DNA of 64,000 bases from contig CAJUPJ010000009.1 of NCBI GenBank assembly GCA_910588655.1, positions 37,100-101,099 of the forward strand. Reading direction: 5' to 3'. This document shows positions 36,567-46,700 of the stretch, in pieces. The notes below the pieces were generated by a model. That model did no database searches and was not told the DNA's origin. It was given only the letters and a program-made list of their open reading frames with translations. Source of the stretch: an uncultured Lachnospiraceae bacterium. Lineage in GTDB: Bacteria > Bacillota > Clostridia > Lachnospirales > Lachnospiraceae. Each line of letters starts with the position of its first letter. Within the stretch, counting starts at the first letter, position 1. The translations under genes were made by a program, and so were the position numbers.

Positions 36567-36595
36567 CCACAGCAAATATTATTGTAATGCTGTGG
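36567..36595. other. 8-bp stem-loop
   Basis: CCACAGCA (36567-36574) pairs with TGCTGTGG (36588-36595) around a 13-nt AT-rich loop. No T run on the minus strand. Second hairpin of the kinase-regulator interval. Confidence 0.55.
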
Positions 36596-36691
36596 GTGTG
36601 CTTAACTACTTCAGATCCAGAAGTAAATCCAGCCACTTAATTATACGCTGTATTTTAATGTTTTTTTAATCTGTTTTTTCACAAAAACACT

Positions 36692-37981
36692 CTAAAATTT
36701 CGCAAAAAGGATTATATTAAAAAAGCCATCTTCCAGATAGCATCCTGTTTCCCCTCCGTTTTTTTCTGAAAATGATAATACACTTTGCATTCCAAGTCCA
36801 TGATTTTCACCATTTGTACTTTTAGGAAGCCCTGTTGTCAAATCAAATTCTATTTGATGGTCATATTCATTTTTCATATGTATTAACAAATGTTCTTCTG
36901 AACAGTTTACTTTTACATATATATTTTTTCTGTTTTCTTCAAAATCTTTTACACAAATTATCGCATTTTCAAATAAATTTGCAATAACCAGAGTAAATTC
37001 ATAATCATTAACTGGTATTTCTTTTGGGATAGAAATATCTAAATTTACTTTAATTCCAAGGAAACGGGCTTTTTCCATCATTTTTGATATAATAGTATTA
37101 GCTATCAGGTTATTACAATATTTAATTATTTTATTTTCATCGGCAACATTATTAATATGTTCAGTTATTTTCTTAATTTCGTCATACTTCTTTTGTGCCA
37201 GCATAGCATCAATTATTTTAGAATAATGTCTCATATCATGGCGCAATATTTTCATATTACGTTCTGACTGTTCCAGCATGTAATATTGCCGTTCAAGACC
37301 TTTAATATATTCCTGCATAAATATATTTTTCCAGTAAATATCTGCATTTTCTGACTGGCTTTCTACATAGCGTAAAATAACTACATATGAAACAAACATA
37401 GTTATAATAAAAATACCTACGCCAAGAATATTATCAGGGATATCATATAGCCTGTTTGGGAAATATGCTAAAAATGTAAAACTGCAATAAAAAAATACAG
37501 GAATAAGACATAATTCCCACCAGTTTTTTAAATATTCCATTTCCTGGCATTTAAGGCATATTTTCCGTAACCTGAAATATAAAAAAAGAAGAATAGCAAT
37601 ATGTACAATAACACTTCCTAAAATAGATATAATTTCATTTCCGGTATATATATGCAGTATTATTGCCATAGTGCTTCCTGCTATTACATAATTAGATGAA
37701 CTAAGCCCCATAAACAGGATTTTAGTATCTCTTTTCTTAGATATAATAATAGCAACAGACTGCGTAATAATTATTTGTATAATTGTTGTTATAACATAAG
37801 ATAATTTACTGTCAGGAAAAATATTCAGCTTAAAAAAATCAAGAAAAGTTAATAAGCAGAATGAAGAAAAACATATTAAAAACGTAGTGCGCTTTGAGTA
37901 GCGGTGTAAAATAAAAAAGAAGATAAATACCATTAAAAAAATGTAATTTATCATGTATAATATATTTGTAAAATAATTCAT
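36692..37981 (-). CDS. AgrC-like sensor histidine kinase (GHKL type)
   Basis: 429 residues. About six membrane segments occupy residues 1-205. The dimerisation helix carries LRHDMRHYSK with phospho-acceptor H248, and the ATPase has the N box LFENAI and the G box GLGMQSV, as in peptide-sensing kinases of the AgrC/ComD group. ATG 37981 follows an AGGAA site; the frame is open for 40 codons upstream without one. It precedes the LytTR regulator. No AgrB protease or AgrD-like peptide gene is present, so the signal may come from elsewhere. Confidence 0.88.
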   Translation of the reverse strand: MNYFTNILYMINYIFLMVFIFFFILHRYSKRTTFLICFSSFCLLTFLDFFKLNIFPDSKLSYVITTIIQIIITQSVAIIISKKRDTKILFMGLSSSNYVIAGSTMAIILHIYTGNEIISILGSVIVHIAILLFLYFRLRKICLKCQEMEYLKNWWELCLIPVFFYCSFTFLAYFPNRLYDIPDNILGVGIFIITMFVSYVVILRYVESQSENADIYWKNIFMQEYIKGLERQYYMLEQSERNMKILRHDMRHYSKIIDAMLAQKKYDEIKKITEHINNVADENKIIKYCNNLIANTIISKMMEKARFLGIKVNLDISIPKEIPVNDYEFTLVIANLFENAIICVKDFEENRKNIYVKVNCSEEHLLIHMKNEYDHQIEFDLTTGLPKSTNGENHGLGMQSVLSFSEKNGGETGCYLEDGFFNIILFAKF

Positions 37982-38128
37982 TATTTTTTCCTGTTCTGGT
38001 ATTCTAAATAATGCCAAATATTTAAAATTTCTAAAATTAGATTGATAAGACATTATAGTACAAGTAAAAATAAAAGTCAATAATTGTGATGGCACATACA
38101 TAATTTAGGTTTTTTTGGAATGGACGCA

Positions 38129-38524
38129 GGGTTTTACGTGTCTAGCTAATATTATTCTATGACAGGTTATATTCTTGCTACGTTGCAATGTAATTTAGTT
38201 AAGAAAAGATGTTTAAAAATTACATATACTGGATGGGCTGGCAAATCCAAAGTGCTTTCCATGAATAAAGCACGCTCCCGCTTGAACTTGCACGCAATGG
38301 TGCATAAAGCCCCTATGTTCCTACGGAACATTTAATACGGGGCTTAAGCACCAGCGGCTTCGTACAGCTTTTTCATGGAAACACATTTGGAATTTGCCAG
38401 CCATTCTACACTTTGGCAATTTATAAAAATATTTTCCAACAAAATTCTTAACTAAATGATATTGCAACGTAGCGCAAATGTATTGCTGTCATTGAATAAC
38501 ATTAACTGGAACACGTAAAACCTG
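38129..38524 (+). repeat. Long palindromic element, copy 3
   Basis: An imperfect palindrome of 396 bp. The outer arms are AGGGTTTTACGTG and CACGTAAAACCTG, the next GCTACGTTGCAAT (from 38178) and ATTGCAACGTAGC (to 38473), then TTAGTTAAGAA and TTCTTAACTAA, then a long inner arm containing GGCTGGCAAAT that pairs with ATTTGCCAGCC. The tip is ATGTTCC-TAC-GGAACAT at 38315-38331. A tail to about 38611 ends GATTATTCTGCTAGTCAC, as in copies 5 and 7. Confidence 0.9.
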
Positions 38525-38679
38525 CTGTGCTTTACAGAAAATAACAGTTAATTCTTGTAATTGTAAATTATGTATGTGGGAGGGGGAAGATTATTCTGCT
38601 AGTCACTTATTATAAACTTACCGTTCGTCTAAATCATCCACCACCCAGTATATTTTATGTTTTTTGAATTTTATGGTAA

Positions 38680-38995
38680 CAGGTTTTGAGTGCCAGAGCC
38701 AGAATATTCCATAAAAGGGCACGCTCATGCTACGATACAATGTCATTTAGTTAAGAGTTTGTGTGGAAAATTTTTTATAAATTACCAAAGTGCAGGCTAG
38801 CTGGCAAATTCCAAATGTGCTTCCATGAAAAAGCTGTACGAAGCCGCTGGTGCTTAAGCCCTGTCTTAAAATGTTCCGTAGGAACATTAAGGGCTTTATG
38901 CACCATTGCGTGCGACGCCCTTGCCAAACCAGCGGGAGCGTGCTGTTTTCATGGAAGGCACTTTGGATTTGCCAGTGCATCTGGTACATGTCAAA
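38680..38995 (-). repeat. Long palindromic element, copy 4 (inverted, right end truncated)
   Basis: Same family as copy 3 in the opposite orientation: CAGGTTTTGAGTGCCAGAG at the left, GTCATTTAGTTAAGA, the conserved block GAAGCCGCTGGTGCTTAAG, the tip ATGTTCC-GTA-GGAACAT at 38871-38887, then GGATTTGCCAG. Similarity stops at about 38995, before the outer right arms, so this copy is 5'-complete only. Confidence 0.88.
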
Positions 38996-39028
38996 AAAAC
39001 AAACATAAAAAATACTACTTAATACAAC

Positions 39029-39057
39029 TTGAAATAGGTATAGGATTGTGATATACT
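39029..39057 (+). promoter_or_regulatory. Promoter of queT
   Basis: TTGAAA (39029-39034) and TATACT (39052-39057) are separated by exactly 17 bp. Transcription would start near 39064 and leave an 88-nt leader that contains the candidate preQ1 structure. Confidence 0.65.
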
Positions 39058-39098
39058 TTGAACCGTTGTGTTTTGGTTATTTTACATGAAAAAATAAT

Positions 39099-39143
39099 CC
39101 GGGTGTTCGGGACCTTCCATCCGCATATCAAAACTAAAGGAGA
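39099..39143 (+). ncRNA. Candidate preQ1-I riboswitch in the queT leader
   Basis: CGGGTG (39100-39105) pairs with CATCCG (39118-39123, one wobble) to give P1 with a 12-nt loop; an A-rich tail ATCAAAACTAAAGGAG follows. CCTT in the loop (39113-39116) can pair with AAGG (39137-39140) in the ribosome site, as in the compact preQ1-I pseudoknot. Tail and loop length resemble preQ1-I, and the gene controlled is a queuosine-precursor transporter. The core bases do not all match the consensus I remember, so this is a candidate only. Confidence 0.45.
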
Positions 39144-39151
39144 TTAATATT

Positions 39152-39688
39152 ATGAACAAAAAAATTCTATTTATCACACAGTCAGCAATGATTGCAGCAG
39201 TTTACATTGTACTTACATATTTTATAAGTGCATTTAATCTTGCTTCAGGGTCAATCCAGATAAGGATTTCAGAAGCCTTAACTGTTCTCCCCTATTTTAC
39301 GCCAGCGGCAGTTCCAGGTCTGTTTATAGGCTGCTTCCTGTCTAATATACTTATAGGAAGCCTTGTTCCAGATATAATATTTGGAAGCCTTGCAACATTA
39401 ATTGGCGCTGTTGGTACATATCTTTTAAGAAACCATAAGTTTGCACTTACTCTTCCTCCAGTAATATCTAATATGCTTATAGTACCATTTGTGCTTAAAT
39501 ATGCATATGGTGTGCCGCCAGTTATTTTTAAAGATATGGATTTGACTATTCCATTTCTTATGGCAACTGTAGGCATAGGTGAAGTTATTTCATGCTGTAT
39601 ACTTGGAACTCTGCTTGTGCGTTCATTAGGCAGGTACAGAGACCAGCTTTTTGGTATTGTTGCTTCAAAGCCAGTGACAAAGGCATAA
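39152..39688 (+). CDS. queT: Queuosine precursor transporter, QueT family
   Basis: 178 residues with about five membrane segments; S-component of an ECF-type transporter. QIRISEALTVLPYFTPAAVPGLFIGCFLSN at about 45-74 is the family signature. It takes up preQ1 or a related base for queuosine in tRNA, with the EcfAAT module encoded elsewhere. AAAGGAGA lies 9 nt before the ATG and may be masked by the riboswitch candidate. Confidence 0.92.
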   Translation: MNKKILFITQSAMIAAVYIVLTYFISAFNLASGSIQIRISEALTVLPYFTPAAVPGLFIGCFLSNILIGSLVPDIIFGSLATLIGAVGTYLLRNHKFALTLPPVISNMLIVPFVLKYAYGVPPVIFKDMDLTIPFLMATVGIGEVISCCILGTLLVRSLGRYRDQLFGIVASKPVTKA

Positions 39689-39776
39689 TTAAAAATATAC
39701 AGGAATATTAAAACAGGGTACAGAATATATTGTATAAATAAATTCTAGTAAATCATTCTTGGAAAGGGAGGGTACT

Positions 39777-40223
39777 ATGTCAAGAACCAGGATAGTGATT
39801 TTACAAATGAGGGAAATTATATATACAGCTATATTTGCAGGCCTTGGCATACTGCTGCTTATAATTTTGTTTTTCATGTTTTGGCCTGATGGTAAGGATG
39901 AAAATAAGGAACGGGCGGATAGTGAAAAGACAGCTGTTTATGAAGCTGGCATCTATAATAAAGAGATGACAGTAGGCGACAGTGTTATTAACCTGCAGGT
40001 GGTTCTTGATGAGGAACAGGTTAAATCAGTTGAAATGACAAACCTGGATGATACGGTGTCTGCAATGTACCCGCTTATGAGACCTTCTGTTGAGTCGATT
40101 TCAAACCAGCTTGCAGCAGGTGCATCATTAGATGAAGTTGTATTGTCAGATGAGGGGCAGTATACAGAAAAAATGATTTTAAATGAAGTAGATAATGTTT
40201 TAGATGAACATAAGGCAAAATGA
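39777..40223 (+). CDS. Small single-pass membrane protein, FMN-binding-like fold
   Basis: 148 residues. One membrane segment (about 16-35) is followed by a charged linker and an extracytoplasmic domain (about 55-145) whose pattern YEAGIYNKEMTVGD, INLQVVLDEEQVKSVEMTN and EKMILNEVDNVL recalls the small FMN-binding (FMN_bind) fold. The SGAT flavin-attachment motif is absent. ATG 39777 follows GGGAGG; the upstream in-frame ATG is rejected. It lies between queT and addB with a terminator after it. Function unknown. Confidence 0.72.
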   Translation: MSRTRIVILQMREIIYTAIFAGLGILLLIILFFMFWPDGKDENKERADSEKTAVYEAGIYNKEMTVGDSVINLQVVLDEEQVKSVEMTNLDDTVSAMYPLMRPSVESISNQLAAGASLDEVVLSDEGQYTEKMILNEVDNVLDEHKAK

Positions 40224-40228
40224 TTTGT

Positions 40229-40258
40229 AAAGGTGTGTCTGTAAAAGGCGCACCTTTT
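40229..40258 (+). terminator. Terminator before addB
   Basis: AAAGGTGTG (40229-40237) pairs with CGCACCTTT (40249-40257) with one wobble and an 11-nt loop, followed by a short T run. It starts 5 bp after the stop. Confidence 0.7.
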
Positions 40259-40306
40259 ATGTTATAATAAGACAACAGTTGTTACAGTATTATAAAGGAG
40301 AAAGTG

Positions 40307-43300
40307 ATGTCATTACAATTTATACTTGGAGGTTCTGGCAGGGGAAAGACATACTATATACAGCATATGGCTGTTGATGGGGCTTTTAAAAACCCGCAGA
40401 AAGAATATATAATAATTGTGCCTGAACAGTTTACAATGCAGACACAGAAAGAGCTTGTAGAATTAAGCCCTGGAAAGGGCATTATGAATATTGATGTACA
40501 AAGTTTTTTAAGGCTTGCTTTCAGGGTTTTTACTGAACTTGGGGCAGGAAATGAACCTGTTCTTGATGATATGGGAAAGACTATGATATTAAAGAAAGTC
40601 CTGCTTGACAGACAGGATGAACTTGGATATTTTGGAAGGAATATACATAAAAAGGGTTATATTACAGAGATAAAATCTTTTTTATCAGAACTTGTACAAT
40701 ATGGAATTGATGATGAAATGCTTGGAAGAATGATTGGAAGTGCAGAAAAGAAGCCTGCACTTAAACAGAAGCTTGAAGATATGGCTGTAGCTTACAGGGC
40801 ATTTCTAAATTATATTAATAATAATTATATAACTTCTGAAGAAGTTATAACTGTATTTTCTGAAATTGCAAATATGTCAGAAATTATAAAGGGAAGTGTT
40901 ATATTTCTTGATGGATTTACGGGATTTACCCCATTACAGTACAAGCTTCTGGCAGAGCTGATGAAGGCGGCAGAGAAAGTATATGTAACTGTTTCAATAG
41001 ATGCCAGTGAGCCGGTTACTAGTGAGGGCGCGAAACACAGGCTTTTCCATATGAGCCGTAAAACAATATGCAAGCTTAGGGATATTGCATATGCAAATAA
41101 TATTGAAGTCCTGGATAATATATGGACAGGTTTAAGTGAAGATAAAAGCAGGTATGCCAAAGCACCGTCGCTTTCTGCCCTTGAAAAGAATTTATTCCGT
41201 TACAATGTAAAGAAATATAGTAACCCGGCTGAAATTTCAATTCATTTGTTAAAACAGCCTGGTGATGAAGTTTCTTTTATTATACAGGAGATTAACCATC
41301 TGCTAAGGGAGGAGAAATGCAGGTATAAGGATATTGCGGTAATAGCAGGTGATTTACAGGCGTATGGAATTATAATTGATAATGAAATGAAGCAGGCAGG
41401 GCTGCCATGCTTTATTGACCAGAAGAAAAGTGTGCTTTCAAACCCATTTGTTGATGCTATAGATGCGGTACTTGATGTTTTAATTAAAGATTTTGCTTAT
41501 AAAGATGTAATGAGATACCTTAAAGGAAGCTTTGCAGGAATTAATAAGGAACAGGCAGATATTATGGACAATTTTATTCTTGCAACAGGCATAAGGGGAC
41601 ATAAGAAATGGGGTAAAGAGTGGGACAGCGGGTATGTGTACCAAAGGCGTACTGCTGAATCAAAAGAGTATGCAGACAGTGTTATAAATGATGTGCGTGA
41701 AAAAGTGGCAGAAGTATTATTGCCGCTTTATAAAGAAACTGTACCAAAGAAACATACTGTAAGGCATTTTGCAGAGGTATTCTGTAACTTTTTTGAAGAA
41801 CAGGGTTTTTACAGGTTTATAATGGAAAAAGCAGATTTATTTACAGAACAGGGTGAGCTTGCACTTGCTGGTGAATATGGGCAGATTTATGGAATTGTAT
41901 TATCTGTATTTGACAGGCTTGTAGAACTTCTTGGCGATGAGGAAATGAAACTTTCTGAATTTAAGGAACTTCTTGATACGGGATTTTCAGAAGCAAGGAT
42001 AGGGCTTATACCTCCTGGTACTGACCAGATTGTTGTAGGTGATATATCAAGGACACGTATTTCTGGAATTAAATATTTATTCTTTATAGGGGTAAATGAT
42101 ATAAATATTCCTAAAGGAAATTCTGGCGGTGGTATTCTTTCAGACTCCGAAAGGACTTTTCTCTCAGGTGAAGAATTTGAGATTGCACCAACATCAAGGG
42201 AGCTTGTGTACCAGGAACAGTTTTATCTTTATCTTAATATGACAAAGCCATCATCACATCTTTATATAACATATTGTGAAACAGGCAATGACGGAAGGGC
42301 ACAGAACCCGTCATATATAATAGAAAGATTTATAAAGATGTTTCCAGGCCTTAGTATCAGGACAGAAGAAACAAGAAATGATGCAGAACATATTTTATCA
42401 AATGACATGGGGCTTAAATATCTTATAAACGGACTTAGGAAAGCAGATTACAGTGGAAGCCAGTGGGGTGAGCTTTATAAATTTTACCTGGTAAATAAAG
42501 ATTATAAAACTATGCTTGGAAGGTTGGTAAATGCTTCTTTTTACAGGGAGATAAAAAGCAAAATCTCACAAAAAGCGGCAAAAGCGCTTTATAATGAAGT
42601 ATTCCGCGGAAGCACTTCACAGTTAGAAAGATATGCTGCATGTGCGTTTTCATATTTTGCACAATACGGGCTGCGCCTTGAAGAAAGGGCAGAGCATAAG
42701 GTTGAATTTTTTGATATAGGAAATATTGTGCATGAAGCTTTACAGTTATATACGGACAGGCTTCTTAAAAATGGAAAACAGTGGTGGGAGCTTACGGAGG
42801 AAGAACAGCATAGACAGGCAGATGAGTGCCTGGAAGAAGCCGCCAGCAAATATAAAAACAGCCTTATGTATGAGACTGAAAGGGACACTTATATGCTTAT
42901 TAGGCTTAAGAAGTTATTAAACAGGACTGTATGGGCTGTAACAGAACAGATGAAACTGGGAAAGTTTGATACAATTAAAAGTGAATTTAAGTTTGATATA
43001 ACTGAAGATAATGACAATATTAAGGATAATAAAAAGGATATAATACACCTTATCGGTCGTATTGACAGGATTGATGAACACAAAGATGATAAGTGCACAT
43101 ATTTAAAGATTGTGGATTATAAAACAGGAAAAAAGGATATGTCACTTTCAGACCTTTATTATGGTTTGCAGATGCAGCTTGTTATATATCTTAAAGCAGC
43201 TATGGAGGCAGCAGATGAAACAAAGCTTGTAATTCCAGCAGGTGTTCTTTACTATAATATAGCAGACCCTGTAATTGAGGGAAAGCCTGATAAAAGCCAG

Positions 43301-43750
43301 GTTGAAGTTGAAATGTTAAAGAGCCTTAAAATGAGGGGGATTGTAAATGAAGATGACCCTGTAATACCTTTGCTTGATGCTAATTTTGAAACAGATACAG
43401 GAGAACTTCCTGTCAAAGTTTCATCAGTAATTGCACCCTTTGGTACTGATAAAGATGGCAATTTAAAGAAAGCGTCCCAGGTAATTACAACAAAGGATTT
43501 TGACAATATTATATCTTATACACAGAAAAATATTGTAAATATGGGCAAGGAAATTATGGACGGAAGGACGGAAGCATATCCATACAGGAAGAATGATACT
43601 GAGGGGCGGACAGCATGTGATTACTGTGGTTACAGGGATATATGCAGGTTTGATGTGAGAATTCCAGGTAATAGTTTCCGCGTGCTTAGTAAGTTAAGTG
43701 ATGATGATGTACTTAATAAAATACAAGAGCCAGAAGATAATAATAAATAG
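40307..43750 (+). CDS. addB: ATP-dependent helicase/deoxyribonuclease subunit B
   Basis: 1147 residues, normal length. AddB partners AddA to process double-strand breaks and recognise Chi. The N-terminal Walker A-like GGSGRGKT is at 8-15. The C-terminal RecB-type nuclease has HLIGRIDRID and IVDYKTGKK. The 4Fe-4S cysteines are C779 and C1104, C1107, C1113 (CDYCGYRDIC). AAAGGAG precedes ATG 40307; a GTG one codon upstream is less likely. addA starts 15 bp downstream. Confidence 0.97.
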   Translation: MSLQFILGGSGRGKTYYIQHMAVDGAFKNPQKEYIIIVPEQFTMQTQKELVELSPGKGIMNIDVQSFLRLAFRVFTELGAGNEPVLDDMGKTMILKKVLLDRQDELGYFGRNIHKKGYITEIKSFLSELVQYGIDDEMLGRMIGSAEKKPALKQKLEDMAVAYRAFLNYINNNYITSEEVITVFSEIANMSEIIKGSVIFLDGFTGFTPLQYKLLAELMKAAEKVYVTVSIDASEPVTSEGAKHRLFHMSRKTICKLRDIAYANNIEVLDNIWTGLSEDKSRYAKAPSLSALEKNLFRYNVKKYSNPAEISIHLLKQPGDEVSFIIQEINHLLREEKCRYKDIAVIAGDLQAYGIIIDNEMKQAGLPCFIDQKKSVLSNPFVDAIDAVLDVLIKDFAYKDVMRYLKGSFAGINKEQADIMDNFILATGIRGHKKWGKEWDSGYVYQRRTAESKEYADSVINDVREKVAEVLLPLYKETVPKKHTVRHFAEVFCNFFEEQGFYRFIMEKADLFTEQGELALAGEYGQIYGIVLSVFDRLVELLGDEEMKLSEFKELLDTGFSEARIGLIPPGTDQIVVGDISRTRISGIKYLFFIGVNDINIPKGNSGGGILSDSERTFLSGEEFEIAPTSRELVYQEQFYLYLNMTKPSSHLYITYCETGNDGRAQNPSYIIERFIKMFPGLSIRTEETRNDAEHILSNDMGLKYLINGLRKADYSGSQWGELYKFYLVNKDYKTMLGRLVNASFYREIKSKISQKAAKALYNEVFRGSTSQLERYAACAFSYFAQYGLRLEERAEHKVEFFDIGNIVHEALQLYTDRLLKNGKQWWELTEEEQHRQADECLEEAASKYKNSLMYETERDTYMLIRLKKLLNRTVWAVTEQMKLGKFDTIKSEFKFDITEDNDNIKDNKKDIIHLIGRIDRIDEHKDDKCTYLKIVDYKTGKKDMSLSDLYYGLQMQLVIYLKAAMEAADETKLVIPAGVLYYNIADPVIEGKPDKSQVEVEMLKSLKMRGIVNEDDPVIPLLDANFETDTGELPVKVSSVIAPFGTDKDGNLKKASQVITTKDFDNIISYTQKNIVNMGKEIMDGRTEAYPYRKNDTEGRTACDYCGYRDICRFDVRIPGNSFRVLSKLSDDDVLNKIQEPEDNNK

Positions 43751-43765
43751 AAAGGCAGATTAAAT

Positions 43766-46700
43766 ATGGGAGATGCAAAATGGACTAAGGAGCAGGAACT
43801 TGTTATTAACCTGCGTGACAGGAATATACTTGTATCTGCGGCGGCTGGTTCAGGTAAAACTGCGGTGCTTGTTGAAAGGATTATACAGATTATATCAGAC
43901 AGGAGCAGGCGTGTTGATATAGACAGGCTGCTTGTTGTAACTTTTACAAAGGCAGCAGCTTCGGAGATGAGAAGCAGGGTTGGCGATGCAATAGAGAAGA
44001 TGCTTTTAGACAGCCCTGATGATGAACATTTGCAAAGGCAGGCAACACTTTTGCACAATGCACAGATTACAACTATAGACAGTTTCTGCCAGAATATTAT
44101 ACGCAATTATTTCCATGTAATTGACTTAGACCCTTCATTCAGGGTTGCAGATGAGAATGAACTTGCAATAATGAAAACAGATATTATGGAGGAACTTCTG
44201 GAAAGCAGGTATAAGGAATGCAGGGAAACAAATAACCAGGATTTCCTTGATTTTACAGAGAGTTTTTCACCTGGAAGGACTGACAGCAATATAGAAGAAC
44301 TTGTCTTAAGGCTGTACAATATATCTGTAAGTTATCCCTGGCCAGAGGAATGGCTTATAAGCTGTGCAGATATGTATTCATGTAATAATATGGAAGAATT
44401 TGAAGAAACTTTATGGATGAAGGAGCTTAAAAAGTATATAGATGACTCATTAAATGACTATCTGGCAGCGGCAAACAGGGCACTGGAAATATGTAACAGC
44501 GGTGGCGGGCCTGGAAATTACTGTGATGCAATAGAGTCTGATATTAACCAGATTTTAATGGTAAAGAAAGAAGATAGTTATACTGGTTATTATAACGCAT
44601 TTTGCCTGCTTAACCCTGCAAGGCTTTCTTCAAAACGTGACCCAAATGTTATTCCAGAGAAGAAAGAGGAGGCCAAGGCACTTAGGGACAGTTACCAGAA
44701 AAATGGTTTACAGGTTCTTAAGAAAAATTTTTTTTACCAGACCCCGGATGAAATGCTTGCCGATATTAAGGCGATGTACCCTTTGGTAAATGAACTGGTA
44801 AAGCTTGTAAGGGATTTCTCAGATTTATTTGCTTCCAGGAAGAGGGAAGAAGGTATTCTGGATTTTGCAGATATGGAGCATTTTGCCTTAAATATACTTA
44901 CCTGCAAGGAGGATGGGGAAGTAAAGCCAAGTGCAGTTGCATGTGAATTACAGGAATTTTATGAGGAAATAATGACTGATGAGTACCAGGACAGCAACTT
45001 TGTACAGGAGCTTATACTGACAAGCCTTTGCCGCGCACCAGAGCAGAAGCCGTATCTTTTTATGGTTGGTGATGTGAAACAGAGTATTTACCAGTTCCGT
45101 CTTGCAAGGCCTGAGCTTTTTATGCAGAAGTATAACAGTTATACAATTTCTGACAGCCCATACCGCAGGATAGATTTGCATAAGAATTTCAGAAGCAGGG
45201 AAATTGTGCTTGAGTCCTCTAATTTTATCTTTGAAAATATTATGAAAGAATGTCTTGGAGGCATTAATTATGATGAAGATGCAAAACTTGTAACAGGCAG
45301 GAATTATGAAGATACAAACTTAAATATTTCTAAGAAAACAGATGTGCTTGTTATAGAGCAGAAAAGCGAAGAGGCAGAAAATATTGAGAAACGTACTCTT
45401 GAAGCGGCATCTATAGGTGACTGTATACGTGGAATGGTACAAGGTGACAATCCGCTTTATATAAGTGGAAAGGACGGTTACAGACGTATAGAATACAGGG
45501 ATATTGTGATTTTATTAAGAAGTGTAAGCGGATGGTCAGAAGAGTTTATAGAAACACTTACAGATATGGGAATACCTGCATTTTCTGATACAAAGACAGG
45601 GTATTTTTCAGCAATAGAAGTATGTACTGTACTGGATTTTCTGCGTATTATTGACAATCCAAGGCAGGATATACCATTAGTGGCAGTGCTGCGTTCTATT
45701 ATATGTAATATAACAGATGAGGAATTAGCCTGTATTGCCGCATTGCCGCGTACATTAAATTATATGGACGGGCTGCGTCTTTTTATTAAAATATACAATA
45801 TGGAAGAATTTAATCTAATGGAAGATGGGGGTTTAGAATATAACGGGATTAAATTTAATACCCGGAAATATATTGACAAAATACCACTGGATTATAAGGA
45901 TGGGAAAAAGCTTGCAGAAAAACTTGAAAAGTTCTGCAATATGCTTTCACATTACCAGGAAATGGCGAAATATTCTTCTGTCTATGAAATATTACAATGT
46001 ATTTATAAAGAAACAGGATATTATGATGTTATGTCTGCCATGCCTGCTGGTGAAAAAAGGGCAGCAAACCTTGATATTCTTTTACAGCAGTCTATAGAAT
46101 TTACAGAAAACGGACATAGGGGCATATTTGGATTTACACATTATATTGAACGTCTTAATAAATCAAATATTGATTTTGGGGAGGCTTCGGTTAATGGAGA
46201 GAATACTAATGCTGTAAGGATTATGAGTATACATAAAAGCAAAGGTTTGCAATTTCCTGTTGTATTTGTGGCAGGCATGGGCAAACATTTTAATTTACAG
46301 GATGCAAGGAAATCTACTATAATTGATGCAAGTTTTGGAATAGGTGCAGATTATATTGATTTGGATTTAAGGGTAAAACAGCCTGTGCTTATGAAAAAGT
46401 TTATGGCAAACCAGATAAAGAAAAATACGCTTTCTGAGGAAATAAGAATACTTTATGTTGCGCTTACACGTGCTGAAGAAAAGTTAATATTAACAGGGAC
46501 AGCAGCGAATGTTAGTAAGAAAATGGACAGGTGGAGAAATAAAGGCGGAAACCACAACATGACTTCGCTTATGAGTGCCCAGGCATATTTTGACTGGATT
46601 ATGCCAGTGCTGCTTAATGGAGGAAATGTTGCAGAAAAACTTTTTGATATTAAAACAACAGGACAGGGTGATATTATTACAGAAGAGAAAGAAGAACTTG

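Larger units (their letters stand above)
36357..36691 (-). other. Untranslated interval between the sensor kinase and response regulator genes
   Basis: 335 bp without a convincing gene. It holds two stem-loops (36503-36539 and 36567-36595) and a good minus-strand promoter (36413-36441). I looked for an AgrD-like peptide gene and found none; the only short frame after the kinase stop (a Lys-rich 13-mer from GTG) lacks a ribosome site. Confidence 0.6.
37982..39151. other. Gene-free interval with two long inverted repeat elements and the queT leader
   Basis: About 1170 bp without a gene. It holds repeat copies 3 (38129-38524) and 4 (38680-38995), their shared tails, and the promoter and candidate riboswitch of queT (39029-39143). 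Open frames across the repeats are by-products of the palindromes. Confidence 0.75.

Noticed and set aside
36600..36691. AgrD-like autoinducer peptide gene after the AgrC-like kinase
   Set aside because: The only short frame is a 13-residue Lys-rich stretch without a ribosome site, and no cysteine or serine thiolactone motif.
38129..38524. Group II intron or retron RNA
   Set aside because: No reverse transcriptase is present, no domain V-like hairpin was recognised, and the symmetry is that of one long hairpin rather than a multi-domain ribozyme.
38747..38989. Minus-strand 80-codon frame across repeat copy 4
   Set aside because: It lies wholly in the palindrome, has no ribosome site, and similar frames in copies 3, 6 and 7 are interrupted at different places.
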